Shown here: positions 56,024 to 64,000 of the stretch, piece by piece
Position numbering within the stretch: the stretch's first letter is position 1
How the letters are laid out: the number at the start of each line of letters is the position of its first letter
NCBI RefSeq assembly: GCF_000518705.1
Contig: NZ_JAEC01000025.1
Coordinates: 18,036-82,035 of the forward strand
DNA length: 64,000 nucleotides
Direction of reading: 5' to 3'
Source of the DNA: Shewanella colwelliana ATCC 39565
GTDB taxonomy: Bacteria > Pseudomonadota > Gammaproteobacteria > Enterobacterales > Shewanellaceae
Translations under genes and position numbers: made by a program
Notes under the pieces: generated by a model
The model's input: only the letters and a program-made list of their open reading frames with translations
What the model was told of the DNA's origin: nothing
Databases searched by the model: none

Positions 56024-56053
56024 TTATAGGGTCAGACCTTTATATCGTCCAAC
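56024..56053 (-). promoter_or_regulatory. Sigma-70-type promoter of the candidate small RNA
   Basis: Read on the minus strand: TTGGAC (56053-56048), 18-base spacer, perfect TATAAT (56029-56024). Transcription would begin near 56017. Confidence 0.65.
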
Positions 56054-56344
56054 TAAAAAAATTCCTGAAATTGATTACTTTTACTAATGAATCGTCGGGG
56101 CTGTATTTTGGGCAGATTCACTAATAATGCTTGTTTGCGAGTGGTTAAGCAGATTCCATGCATAATTTGACGGTTTAATTAATTCATCCATGTTAGTTTT
56201 TTATTAACGTTTACACCTTGGACTCGATTTGATGAATTTTTTTAACCCGTTGCGCAGTTTTTTTTTACTTGTATAGTACTTCGTTAATGGGACGGCGTTC
56301 ACATTACAAGATGAATAATAAATAGATAACCAGGACGGCAATAG
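56054..56344. other. Non-coding interval upstream of the prolyl oligopeptidase gene
   Basis: 290 bases, AT-rich, with homopolymer T runs (56238-56271). It should contain the prolyl oligopeptidase promoter. I could not pick a confident -10/-35 pair. No gene seen. Confidence 0.5.
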
Positions 56345-58498
56345 ATGGCTCTAAAAGCGATTATCTCTAAACAACACCTGCTTATTGCAGGGCTTGGGTT
56401 GACATTAATGGGATGTCAGCACAACAGCGCAACTGTTGAACAATCAACGCAGGCAGTTTCTGCAACAGGCGTAGTGGAAACAATCCATGGCGTAGAGGTG
56501 GCAGACCCATACCGTTTCCTTGAAGAGGAAACTGATGCGACCCATCACTGGGTGAAGCAGCAACAGCTTGCTGGTCAAGCGTATTTGGCCAAGATAGACA
56601 ACAAGCAAGCGATTGTTGGCCGTATTACCGAGCTGTGGAATTTCGAGAAAGTGACGGCCCCCTCCGAGCATGGTGACAACACCTTCTTCTACCGCAATGA
56701 TGGCTTGCAGGCTCAATCTGTGCTTTACGTTAAAAATAGTGCTGGCGAAGAGACCGTTGCGTTAGATCCTAATGGCTTTTCTACCGACGGTACAGTGGCC
56801 TTAAGTGGTGTGTCTGTCAGTGGCGACGGCAAAACAATCGCTTACGGTGTGTCTAAATCGGGTTCAGATTGGCAGCAATGGCAGTTTGTCGATGTTGCTA
56901 CAGGCAATAAACTGAGCGACGAGCTCAAATGGATTAAGTTTTCCAGTGCTGAGTGGAGCAAGGACAACCAAGGCGTTTATTACTCTCGATATGATGCGCC
57001 AGAGGGCGGTAATCTGTTAGCTGATGTCAATTTCAACCAAAAAGTGTACTTTCACAAATTGGGGACCAGTCAGTCGCAAGATGTATTGGTGTATGAACGT
57101 CCTCAAAATAAAGATTGGGGCTTTGGGGCAGAAGTCTCTGAGAAGGGCGATTACCTGCTGATTTCTATATCTCAAGGTACCGATAGTCGCAACCGCTTCT
57201 TTTATAAGTCGCTCAAGGATGCTAATGCCAAAGTTGTAGAGTTGATTGTTGATCTGGAAGCTGAATACAGTTTCTTGGGCAATGACAAGTCAGTGTTCTA
57301 TTTTAAGACTGACTTAAATGCACCCAACGGTAAAGTGATTGCCATTGATGTGAATCGTCCCGCAAAGGCAAACTGGAAAACCATTATTCCAGAGTCTCAA
57401 GATCCCATTAGCAATATAGCGATTATTAATGATCACTTAGTTGTTAGTTACTTGCATGATGTATTAGGTCAATTGTCGATATTTAGCATGGATGGCGTTA
57501 AACGTCAGGATGTCGATCTACCGGGGAAAGGTAAAATAGCGGGCCCTTACGGTAAACGTAGCAAAGATTACTTCTACTACACCTTTAATAGTTACGTTCA
57601 GCCTCAGACAACCTATAAGTTTGATTTTAAAACAGGGAAGTCAAGTTTATATGCCAAGCCAACAATCTCTTTTAACCCTGATGACTATGTTTCTGATCAA
57701 GTCTTCTACGCCAGTAAAGATGGTACTCGTGTGCCGATGATGGTGTCTTATAAGAAGGGGTTAAAGCTAGATGGTAATAACCCGACACTTTTATACGCCT
57801 ATGGTGGTTTTGCCATTTCGCTAACTCCTCGTTTCAGCCCTGCCAATATTGCTTGGATGGATATGGGGGGGATTTATGCGGTGCCTAACCTTCGTGGTGG
57901 TGCCGAATATGGTGAAAGCTGGCATCAAGCGGGGATGTTCGATAAGAAACAGAACGTATTTGATGATTATTATGCGGCGGCCGAATACTTGATTGATAAC
58001 AAGTATACTAATAGCAAAAAACTTGGTGCCTATGGACGTAGTAACGGTGGCCTCTTGATGGGTGCAGCCCTAACACAGCGCCCAGAGCTTTTTGCAGCTG
58101 TTCTTCCAGCGGTTGGTGTGCTGGACATGTTGCGCTTCCATAAGTTCACCATTGGTTGGGCATGGACCAGTGAATATGGCAGTGCCGATGTTGCTGAGCA
58201 GTTCCCAGCATTGCTGGCTTATTCGCCTTACCACAACATTAGTGAGCGGGCGTATCCAGCGACTATGGTCATGACTGCCGATCACGATGATCGTGTGGTG
58301 CCGCTGCATAGCTTTAAATTTGGAGCCTTGTTACAAGATAGGCAAAAAGGTGATGCGCCAGTGATTATGCGTATCGAATCTAAAGCGGGTCACGGTGCGG
58401 GTAAGCCAACCTCTATGAAAATCGATGAGTTTGCCGACATCTACAGCTTCTTGTGGCACAACTTTGGATTGAAGGTGCCAGCCAAAATAGGCCAATAA
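56345..58498 (+). CDS. Prolyl oligopeptidase (S9A), lipoprotein
   Basis: 717 aa with a lipobox LTLMGC-Q (Cys at about 24), so probably exported and lipidated. The N-terminal beta-propeller starts at about residue 40 (VADPYRFLEEETDATHHWV). The C-terminal hydrolase carries the catalytic triad: Ser in YGRSNGGLLMGA, Asp in ADHDDRVVPLHSFKF, His in KAGHGAGKPTSM. Cleaves peptides after proline. Confidence 0.95.
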   Translation: MALKAIISKQHLLIAGLGLTLMGCQHNSATVEQSTQAVSATGVVETIHGVEVADPYRFLEEETDATHHWVKQQQLAGQAYLAKIDNKQAIVGRITELWNFEKVTAPSEHGDNTFFYRNDGLQAQSVLYVKNSAGEETVALDPNGFSTDGTVALSGVSVSGDGKTIAYGVSKSGSDWQQWQFVDVATGNKLSDELKWIKFSSAEWSKDNQGVYYSRYDAPEGGNLLADVNFNQKVYFHKLGTSQSQDVLVYERPQNKDWGFGAEVSEKGDYLLISISQGTDSRNRFFYKSLKDANAKVVELIVDLEAEYSFLGNDKSVFYFKTDLNAPNGKVIAIDVNRPAKANWKTIIPESQDPISNIAIINDHLVVSYLHDVLGQLSIFSMDGVKRQDVDLPGKGKIAGPYGKRSKDYFYYTFNSYVQPQTTYKFDFKTGKSSLYAKPTISFNPDDYVSDQVFYASKDGTRVPMMVSYKKGLKLDGNNPTLLYAYGGFAISLTPRFSPANIAWMDMGGIYAVPNLRGGAEYGESWHQAGMFDKKQNVFDDYYAAAEYLIDNKYTNSKKLGAYGRSNGGLLMGAALTQRPELFAAVLPAVGVLDMLRFHKFTIGWAWTSEYGSADVAEQFPALLAYSPYHNISERAYPATMVMTADHDDRVVPLHSFKFGALLQDRQKGDAPVIMRIESKAGHGAGKPTSMKIDEFADIYSFLWHNFGLKVPAKIGQ

Positions 58499-58512
58499 TC
58501 GTCATTGATGTT

Positions 58513-58542
58513 AAAAAGGGAAGTATTAACTTCCCTTTTTTA
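58513..58542 (+). terminator. Terminator of the prolyl oligopeptidase gene
   Basis: 12-bp stem AAAAAGGGAAGT / ACTTCCCTTTTT with ATTA loop. Confidence 0.9.
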
Positions 58543-58656
58543 TTAACAAAATTTTATGAAGTTAGTGAGACGTGACGTTATAGGAGCCATTCACAATTGC
58601 TCGCGCTCTAGGTATAGTAGGCCTCTATTTTATCCAATGCTGGGCATGTAGATTTA

Positions 58657-59055
58657 ATGTTCCGATGGCCGATATTTGTTTATTACGAAGATACCGATGC
58701 TGGTGGCGTTGTGTATCACTCCAACTATCTCAACTTTTTTGAGCGCGCTCGCAGTCAGTGGCTAAAGCACATGGGCGTAAAGCAAACCCAACTGCTTAAT
58801 GACGATATTGCTTTTGTGGTGAAAAAGGCTGAATTGGATTTTAAAGTCGCAGCACGATTTGAGCAGGACCTTTTTGTCGAAACTGAGGTCATACAGTTGA
58901 AGAGAGCGTCATTACTGTTTCGCCAGCGTTTGGTTGATGATGATGGATTGCTATATTGCGAAGGGCAAGTTTTAGTGGCATGTGTTGCATTGTCGCAGAT
59001 GAAGCCTAGAGCCATTCCCCAAAATATTGTTCAGGAGTTTGATGGTGGAAGCTGA
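58657..59055 (+). CDS. ybgC: Tol-Pal system acyl-CoA thioesterase
   Basis: 132 aa (E. coli 134), hotdog fold. The active-site signature [20 protein letters not shown] includes the catalytic Asp. Hydrolyses acyl-CoA thioesters and opens the tol-pal cluster, overlapping tolQ by 14 bases. Confidence 0.95.
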   Translation: MFRWPIFVYYEDTDAGGVVYHSNYLNFFERARSQWLKHMGVKQTQLLNDDIAFVVKKAELDFKVAARFEQDLFVETEVIQLKRASLLFRQRLVDDDGLLYCEGQVLVACVALSQMKPRAIPQNIVQEFDGGS

Positions 59056-59734
59056 TATTTCTTTTGTTAGTCTTTTTTTACAGGCAAGTTTGTTAGTTAA
59101 ATTTGTCATGCTGACGCTGTTAGCACTATCTGTTGTGTCATGGGCGGTTATTATTCAACGTCGTCGTCTTCTGACTACCGCTAGAGAGCGCTCACTTAAA
59201 TTTGAAGACAAGTTTTGGTCGGGTGTCGATCTTAATAAGTTGTATAAAGAGTTAGCGGCACGCCAAGACAGTAATGCGGGTCTCGAAGCGCTGTTTTTTA
59301 CCGGCTTTAAGGAGTACGCACGTTTAAACAAGCTCAACGGCAAAGTGCCTGCAGCGGTGATGGACGGTAGTTACCGAGCGATGCGGGTTTCTCTATCACG
59401 TGAAATGGAAAAGCTTGAAACTCATTTACCTTTATTGGCTACCATTGGCTCAACCAGTCCTTATATCGGTCTATTTGGTACCGTATGGGGGATCATGAAC
59501 TCCTTTATTGCGCTTGGCGCCGTTGAAAATGCCACACTAGCCATGGTTGCCCCAGGTATTGCCGAGGCATTGATTGCAACGGCCATGGGCTTGTTTGCTG
59601 CGATTCCCGCGGTTATTGCCTATAACCGTTTTTCGACTCAAGTTGATAAAATTGAGATGTCATACGCGAACTTTATGGAAGAGTTTTCGAGTATCTTGCA
59701 TCGTCAAGCATATAGCGAGAAGGAAGAGATATAA
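59042..59734 (+). CDS. tolQ: Tol-Pal proton channel subunit TolQ
   Basis: 230 aa from ATG 59042, five bases after CAGGAG, the E. coli length. MotA/ExbB fold: [23 protein letters not shown] and the two C-terminal helices in [20 protein letters not shown] and [20 protein letters not shown]. Forms the stator with TolR in the inner membrane. Confidence 0.96.
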   Translation: MVEADISFVSLFLQASLLVKFVMLTLLALSVVSWAVIIQRRRLLTTARERSLKFEDKFWSGVDLNKLYKELAARQDSNAGLEALFFTGFKEYARLNKLNGKVPAAVMDGSYRAMRVSLSREMEKLETHLPLLATIGSTSPYIGLFGTVWGIMNSFIALGAVENATLAMVAPGIAEALIATAMGLFAAIPAVIAYNRFSTQVDKIEMSYANFMEEFSSILHRQAYSEKEEI

Positions 59735-60168
59735 TGCAGCAAGGTTATCAGCGTAAGCGGCGCCGCCCGGTAGCTGAGATCAACGTTGTACCCTATATCG
59801 ACGTGATGTTAGTACTGTTGATCATTTTTATGGTCACGGCGCCCATAGTGACCCAAGGGGTTAAAGTTGACTTGCCGCAAGGGGCTGCTGAGGCATTACC
59901 TGCAGACAGCAAACCACCTGTGGTGGCTTCAATTGACGCCGATGGGGATTACTATCTCGATGTTGGCAGCAGTAGCACTAAAGAGACATTGGATTTAGAA
60001 GAGATTGCTACCCGTGTTGCAGCGATTATCCAGTTAGAGCCAGAGCGCCCCGTGGTGGTTAAAGCTGACAGAACGATTGCTTATGAAAAGGTGATTCAAT
60101 TGATGGTGACGCTGCAAGGTGCAGGGGTGCCGTCGGTAGGCTTGATGACAGACTCACCTGAGGAGTAG
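59734..60168 (+). CDS. tolR: Tol-Pal proton channel subunit TolR
   Basis: 144 aa. ATG overlaps the tolQ stop by one base. A single membrane helix bears the proton-carrying Asp in VVPYIDVMLVLLIIFMVTAP, followed by a periplasmic ExbD-like domain (RPVVVKADRTIAYEKVIQLM). Confidence 0.96.
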   Translation: MQQGYQRKRRRPVAEINVVPYIDVMLVLLIIFMVTAPIVTQGVKVDLPQGAAEALPADSKPPVVASIDADGDYYLDVGSSSTKETLDLEEIATRVAAIIQLEPERPVVVKADRTIAYEKVIQLMVTLQGAGVPSVGLMTDSPEE

Positions 60169-60172
60169 ATGG

Positions 60173-61108
60173 GTGGCAGCTAAATCAGATTTTACAATAC
60201 CATTGGTTATTTCAGCGACTATTCATATTGGTGTGATAGTTGTTGTGGCCATGGGTGTCGATTTCGATGAAAAGCCTAAAGTGGTCCCTCAAGTTAGTGC
60301 TCCAGCGGTGCAAGCTGTGGTGGTCGACCAGAAGCAGGTTACTCAATATGCCGAGAAGCTTAAAGCTGAAAAACGCGAAGCTGAACGCAAAGAGAAAGCG
60401 CGTCAAGATGAGTTAGATCGAAAAGCCCGCGAGGCAAAACAAGCCCGTGAGCGTGAGCAAGCAAAGATTAAAAAGCTTGAGCAACAGCGTAAGCAAAAAG
60501 AGATTGAAACGCAAAATGCAGCTGCCGCAGCCAAGGCCGCGCAGTTGAAGCAAAAACAGGAAAAAGAGAAAGCGGCCCAAGCCGAAGCTCAGCGTAAAAA
60601 GAAAGAAGCGGAGCGTAAAGCCTCTGAAGAAGCAGCAGCTAAAGCTGAGGCCAAACGCAAGCAAGAGGAAGCCGCAGCGAAAAAAGCCGCTGATGAACGC
60701 AAACGTAAAGAGGAAGCTGAGCGTAAGCGAAAAGCGGAAGAGCAGGCGCGTTTAGAACAAGAGCGGATGATGCAAGAGGCATTAGCTGCCGAACAAGCCG
60801 CGTTGTCGCAAACCCGTAATAAGCAGGTTGTCAGCGAAGTACAGCGTTATACGTCGATGATCCGAGCGACTATTCAGCGTAATTTAGTGGTAGACGAATC
60901 TATGCGGGGGAAAAGTTGCCGTGTATTTGTTCGTTTAGCCAAAGATGGATTTGTCACCGGTAGTGAGATTTTATCTGGTGATCCGGTTGTTTGCCGAGCG
61001 ACTAAAGCGGCGATTAACAAGGCGGGTCGATTGCCTGTCTCACAAGAAGCTGATGTTTATAATAAGCTAAAAGAGATAAATTTAACCGTTCAACCGGAAT
61101 TTAATTAA
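60173..61108 (+). CDS. tolA: Tol-Pal cell-envelope protein TolA
   Basis: 311 aa from GTG 60173, seven bases after AGGAG. E. coli TolA is 421 aa, so the helical stalk is shorter. N-terminal membrane helix (LVISATIHIGVIVVVAMG), long Lys/Glu/Ala-rich coiled coil (about 60-210), and the C-terminal TonB-like domain with the Cys pair (RGKSCRVFVRLAKDG ... DPVVCRATKAA). Spans the periplasm to Pal and TolB. Confidence 0.95.
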   Translation: MAAKSDFTIPLVISATIHIGVIVVVAMGVDFDEKPKVVPQVSAPAVQAVVVDQKQVTQYAEKLKAEKREAERKEKARQDELDRKAREAKQAREREQAKIKKLEQQRKQKEIETQNAAAAAKAAQLKQKQEKEKAAQAEAQRKKKEAERKASEEAAAKAEAKRKQEEAAAKKAADERKRKEEAERKRKAEEQARLEQERMMQEALAAEQAALSQTRNKQVVSEVQRYTSMIRATIQRNLVVDESMRGKSCRVFVRLAKDGFVTGSEILSGDPVVCRATKAAINKAGRLPVSQEADVYNKLKEINLTVQPEFN

Positions 61109-61117
61109 AGGGGTTTC

Positions 61118-62443
61118 ATGAAAGTTTTCGGGAAATGGCTCATCTTAGGGCTGATGTTTTGCACTTTACCAGCGAAAGCGGCATTAGATATTGTGATCAC
61201 CGAAGGGGTTGATGCCGCTCGTCCAATCGCGGTGATTCCGTTTGTTTGGCAAGGCGCGACACCAATGCCACAGCAGATCTCTGACGTGGTGATGTCAGAT
61301 TTAGCGCGCAGCGGTACCTTTAAACCTATTGATGAGCTTGGGTTACCCCAGCGCAATATCAGCACTGTCGCTAACTTTGACGTAAAAGCCTGGTCTGGCG
61401 TTGCGGCAGAGGCGGTTGTGATGGGCTCGGTCAAACCCTTTGGCCCAGATCAATATCTCGTTAATTTTGAATTGATTGATTTGGTTAAAGCACAACTGCA
61501 GTCAAATGGCCCCACTGCAAAAGCTGAATACCTTATCGACAGTCGCGAAACCGTGATCACGGCTGCCCAGTTTAGACAGTATGGCCATAGGATCAGCGAT
61601 ATCGTTTATGAAAAACTGACTGGTGTACGTGGCGCATTTTTAACACGTATTGCCTATGTGGTTGTTGACCATCAAGAAAAATCACCGTACAAATTGATGA
61701 TTGCGGACTATGACGGTTATAACGAGCAGATGTTATTGCGCTCCCCAGAGCCGTTAATGTCGCCAACCTGGTCACCAGATGCTCGTAAATTAGCGTATGT
61801 AAGTTTCGAGAACAAAAAAGCCGAAGTATTTGTTCAAGATATTTACACTCAGCAGCGCGCTAAAGTCACCAGCTTTCCAGGCATAAACGGTGCGCCGTCG
61901 TTTTCACCTGATGGTCGAAAATTAGCGGTGACCTTATCTAAAGATGGTCAGCCAGAAATTTATGTAGTTGATATAGAAACTAAGGCGATTAAGCGCGTGA
62001 CCAACCATTATGCTATCGATACCGAAGCCTCTTGGACACCAGATGGTCAATCTTTAATCTTTACCTCTGAACGTGGCGGCCGTCCGCAACTGTATCAAGT
62101 CATGCTGGCTTCGGGTAAAGTGACGCGACTTACTTTTGAAGGCGAGTGGAACCTAGGCGGTTCAATTTCACCTGACGGACGCAGTATGGTGTTTGTAAAC
62201 CGCACCAACGGTAAATTTAATATTGCAAGAATGGATTTAGAAACCCGCTTTATGCAGGTACTGACTACCACGCGCCTTGATGAATCACCAAGCGTTGCGC
62301 CTAATGGCACTATGGTCATCTATGGCACCACCTATCAGGGCAAGCAAGTATTAGCGGCAGTCTCTATGGATGGACGTTTTAAGGCAAGACTGCCAGTCGG
62401 TCAAGGGGAAGTAAAATCACCCGCTTGGTCACCTTTTTTATAA
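61118..62443 (+). CDS. tolB: Tol-Pal periplasmic beta-propeller protein TolB
   Basis: 441 aa with a signal peptide ([15 protein letters not shown]). N-terminal TolB domain ([20 protein letters not shown]), then a six-bladed propeller with repeated [23 protein letters not shown] and [11 protein letters not shown] blades. Binds Pal and couples the system to the outer membrane. Confidence 0.96.
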   Translation: MKVFGKWLILGLMFCTLPAKAALDIVITEGVDAARPIAVIPFVWQGATPMPQQISDVVMSDLARSGTFKPIDELGLPQRNISTVANFDVKAWSGVAAEAVVMGSVKPFGPDQYLVNFELIDLVKAQLQSNGPTAKAEYLIDSRETVITAAQFRQYGHRISDIVYEKLTGVRGAFLTRIAYVVVDHQEKSPYKLMIADYDGYNEQMLLRSPEPLMSPTWSPDARKLAYVSFENKKAEVFVQDIYTQQRAKVTSFPGINGAPSFSPDGRKLAVTLSKDGQPEIYVVDIETKAIKRVTNHYAIDTEASWTPDGQSLIFTSERGGRPQLYQVMLASGKVTRLTFEGEWNLGGSISPDGRSMVFVNRTNGKFNIARMDLETRFMQVLTTTRLDESPSVAPNGTMVIYGTTYQGKQVLAAVSMDGRFKARLPVGQGEVKSPAWSPFL

Positions 62444-62467
62444 TTAGAATTTAGTAAGGATGTAAAC

Positions 62468-63010
62468 ATGGATCTTAACAAGCTGTTTAAAGCTATGGTC
62501 GTAGCACTGCCTATTATGGCGATCAGTGCATGTAGCTCTACCTCTGAATCTGAAACTGACGCAACCAGCTCTATGGGCGGTAGCGAAAGTGGTCAGGTCG
62601 TCTCTGGCGGTGGTGTCGAAACCGGTGGTGTCGCGCCAATCCTGACACCAGAAGAGCAGCAGCGTCTTAAGTATCAAGAGCTACGTAAAGAGCATATCAT
62701 CTACTTCGATTTTGACCGCAGTTCAGTATCATCAGAGTTCTCAGAAGTGCTTAACGCCCACGGTGATTATCTATCTGAACATCCAAATGTTCGCGTGATG
62801 ATTGAAGGACATGCTGATGAACGCGGCACGCCAGAATACAACATCGCGTTAGGTGAACGTCGTGCAAAAGCCGTTGCTAAGTATTTACAGAGCATGGGTG
62901 TGTCACCAAGCCAAATGAGCATTGTTAGCTATGGTGAAGAGAAACCATTAGACTTTACGCGCACAGACGATGGCTTTGCTAAGAACCGTCGCGCAGTACT
63001 CGTTTACTAA
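62468..63010 (+). CDS. pal: Peptidoglycan-associated lipoprotein Pal
   Basis: 180 aa with lipobox IMAISAC-S (Cys at about 20). Gly/Ser-rich linker, then an OmpA-like domain: IYFDFDRSSVSSEF and VMIEGHADERGTPEYN with the Asp/Arg that bind diaminopimelate. Anchors the outer membrane to peptidoglycan. Completes the core tol-pal set. Confidence 0.97.
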   Translation: MDLNKLFKAMVVALPIMAISACSSTSESETDATSSMGGSESGQVVSGGGVETGGVAPILTPEEQQRLKYQELRKEHIIYFDFDRSSVSSEFSEVLNAHGDYLSEHPNVRVMIEGHADERGTPEYNIALGERRAKAVAKYLQSMGVSPSQMSIVSYGEEKPLDFTRTDDGFAKNRRAVLVY

Positions 63011-63034
63011 AAAAGGATTTCGATAGGGTTAACT

Positions 63035-63760
63035 ATGAAAAAAGCCGTACTTACCGCGGCAATTCTGATGAGTGTTGGTGTAGCGGTAGCTGCACCAGCG
63101 CCTGTAGAAGATATTGCTGGTGGTTCAACTGACGATAGAGTTGCGCGTTTAGAGCGTATGCTTAAAGCAAAGCAGGCGAGTGAATATGAAACGCAACAAC
63201 GTTTAGACACTTTGCAGCAGGAAGTATTAGATCTTCGTGGTTTAAGTGAGCAGCAAAACTATCAAATAAGTCAGATGTTGCAGCGTCAACGCCAGCTTTA
63301 TGAAGATATTGCTAATCTTACTAGCAGTAAAGCCGCAGCAGCTGCCACGGTAACAACGGCTGACAGTTCAGGGCCTTCATCTTCATTAGGTGAAACAGCA
63401 AGCTATGAGCGTGCGGTTAATTTAGTGCTCAAAGAACGTAAGTATGATGAAGCAATCCCAGCATTTCGTGACTTCATCAAACAGTACCCTGAGTCAACTT
63501 ATGCTGCCAATGCTAACTATTGGTTAGGACAGCTACTGTACAACAAAGGTGAATTGGCTGATGCTGCTAACGCTTTTGATACAGTCGTTAAACAGTTTAA
63601 TGATTCAAATAAGCGCGGTGACAGTCTCGTTAAGTTAGGTATGATCGCAGAGAAGCGTTCGGACAGTGCGAAGGCGAAGGTTTATTATCAACAAGTTGTT
63701 AAAGAATATGCGAATAGTGCTGCTGCTCGAATCGCTAAACAACAGTTGGCGGGTCTTTAA
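63035..63760 (+). CDS. cpoB: Cell division coordinator CpoB
   Basis: 241 aa (E. coli 263) with a signal peptide (TAAILMSVGVAVAA). The N-terminal coiled coil (VARLERMLKAK, LQQEVLDLRGL) trimerises. The C-terminal part has TPR repeats (AVNLVLKERKYDEAIPAFRD, ESTYAANANYWLGQLLYN). Links Tol constriction to PBP1b activity in E. coli. Last gene of the cluster. Confidence 0.96.
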   Translation: MKKAVLTAAILMSVGVAVAAPAPVEDIAGGSTDDRVARLERMLKAKQASEYETQQRLDTLQQEVLDLRGLSEQQNYQISQMLQRQRQLYEDIANLTSSKAAAAATVTTADSSGPSSSLGETASYERAVNLVLKERKYDEAIPAFRDFIKQYPESTYAANANYWLGQLLYNKGELADAANAFDTVVKQFNDSNKRGDSLVKLGMIAEKRSDSAKAKVYYQQVVKEYANSAAARIAKQQLAGL

Positions 63761-63831
63761 TCTGTAATTAACCAAAAAACATACTCTTAGTCTGTTTTTC
63801 ATGCAAACAATAAAAAATGGGAAATTTGCAC

Positions 63832-63859
63832 TTGCATGAGAAGATGAAAAAGGTATTAT
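63832..63859 (+). promoter_or_regulatory. Predicted promoter of tRNA-Lys
   Basis: TTGCAT (63832-63837), 16-base spacer, TATTAT (63854-63859), followed by a GC-rich discriminator (GGCGCCC), as in stringently controlled stable RNA promoters. Confidence 0.7.
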
Positions 63860-63921
63860 AGGCGCCCTCAGAGCGGCACAGTCGTTTGAGACACTAAATC
63901 AGCAAGATTTAGTCGTTAGAT

Positions 63922-63997
63922 GGGTCGTTAGCTCAGTTGGTAGAGCAGTTGGCTTTTAACCAATTGGTCGAAGGTTCGAATCCTTCACGACCCACCA
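63922..63997 (+). tRNA. tRNA-Lys (TTT)
   Basis: 76 nt with encoded CCA. Acceptor GGGTCGT pairs with ACGACCC, the T arm is AGGTTCGAATCCT, and the anticodon loop CTTTTAA gives TTT. tRNA-Lys downstream of tol-pal is the arrangement seen in E. coli. Confidence 0.97.
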
Positions 63998-64000
63998 CTT

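Noticed and set aside
55850..56344. Riboswitch or leader on the plus strand before the prolyl oligopeptidase gene
   Set aside because: The main hairpin loses three pairs on the plus strand (A.C mismatches), and the terminator reads with T only on the minus strand.
60413..60664. Leu/Phe-rich minus-strand frame inside tolA
   Set aside because: It is the antisense of the Lys/Glu/Ala coiled coil of TolA, a typical spurious frame.

Overview
The window comes from a gammaproteobacterium, most likely a Shewanella or close relative (Alteromonadales). The evidence is gene content and order. It has a MotY sodium-motor protein beside RNase T, yejK/yejL/yejM together, a complete ybgC-tolQRAB-pal-cpoB cluster followed by tRNA-Lys, an ECF sigma/ChrR operon carrying photolyase and a cyclopropane synthase-like enzyme, and several families typical of Shewanella and Vibrio (DUF2986, DUF3833, DUF1538). 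Assignments come from reading the translated sequence. No database search was run.

Layout. 1-4648: end of nadE, an uncharacterised gene, a frameshifted alpha/beta hydrolase and a large membrane diguanylate cyclase. 4649-10256: an accessory block between the cyclase gene and the 3' end of a tRNA-Pro gene, flanked by long non-coding stretches. It holds six co-oriented genes: a CARF-domain protein of the CRISPR-associated NE0113/Csm6-like family, a small protein, a JAB/JAMM-like protein, two proteins I do not recognise, and an FtsZ-like protein that lacks the GTP-binding signature but keeps the T7-loop aspartates. There are no cas genes or CRISPR array. This block is the best candidate for an undescribed (probably defence or stress) system. 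10257-17243: tRNA-Pro, yejM/yejL/yejK, a tandem pterin-synthase-like protein, an M23 peptidase, a lipoprotein and a Lon-N domain protein. 17301-27032: a twelve-gene operon headed by an ECF sigma factor and its ChrR anti-sigma, a singlet-oxygen/photo-oxidative stress module that repairs DNA and modifies membrane lipids, with a likely autoregulated promoter.

27081-36242: housekeeping and envelope genes (yecM, L,D-transpeptidase, a voltage-gated-type K+ channel, a MATE transporter, yqfB, lipoproteins, an esterase), and a four-gene operon of two DUF1538 membrane proteins with a PII-like and a CBS protein. 36391-45567: an AsmA/DUF748 gene interrupted by an in-frame TGA, a ferredoxin reductase-like gene, small enzymes, a solute-binding protein and asnB. 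45568-56344: M28 peptidase, nagD, purMN, upp, an NhaC-type antiporter, a 2-Cys peroxiredoxin, a solute-binding protein, rnt and motY (with a FliA-type promoter), then a non-coding interval whose minus strand looks like a structured, independently transcribed small RNA. 56345-64000: a prolyl oligopeptidase lipoprotein, the tol-pal cluster and tRNA-Lys.

Starts were chosen from Shine-Dalgarno placement and family length. Several genes start at GTG or TTG. Terminators listed are hairpins followed or flanked by T/A tracts. Two genes (1019-2502 and 36391-39432) are broken as read and may be pseudogenes or sequencing artefacts.
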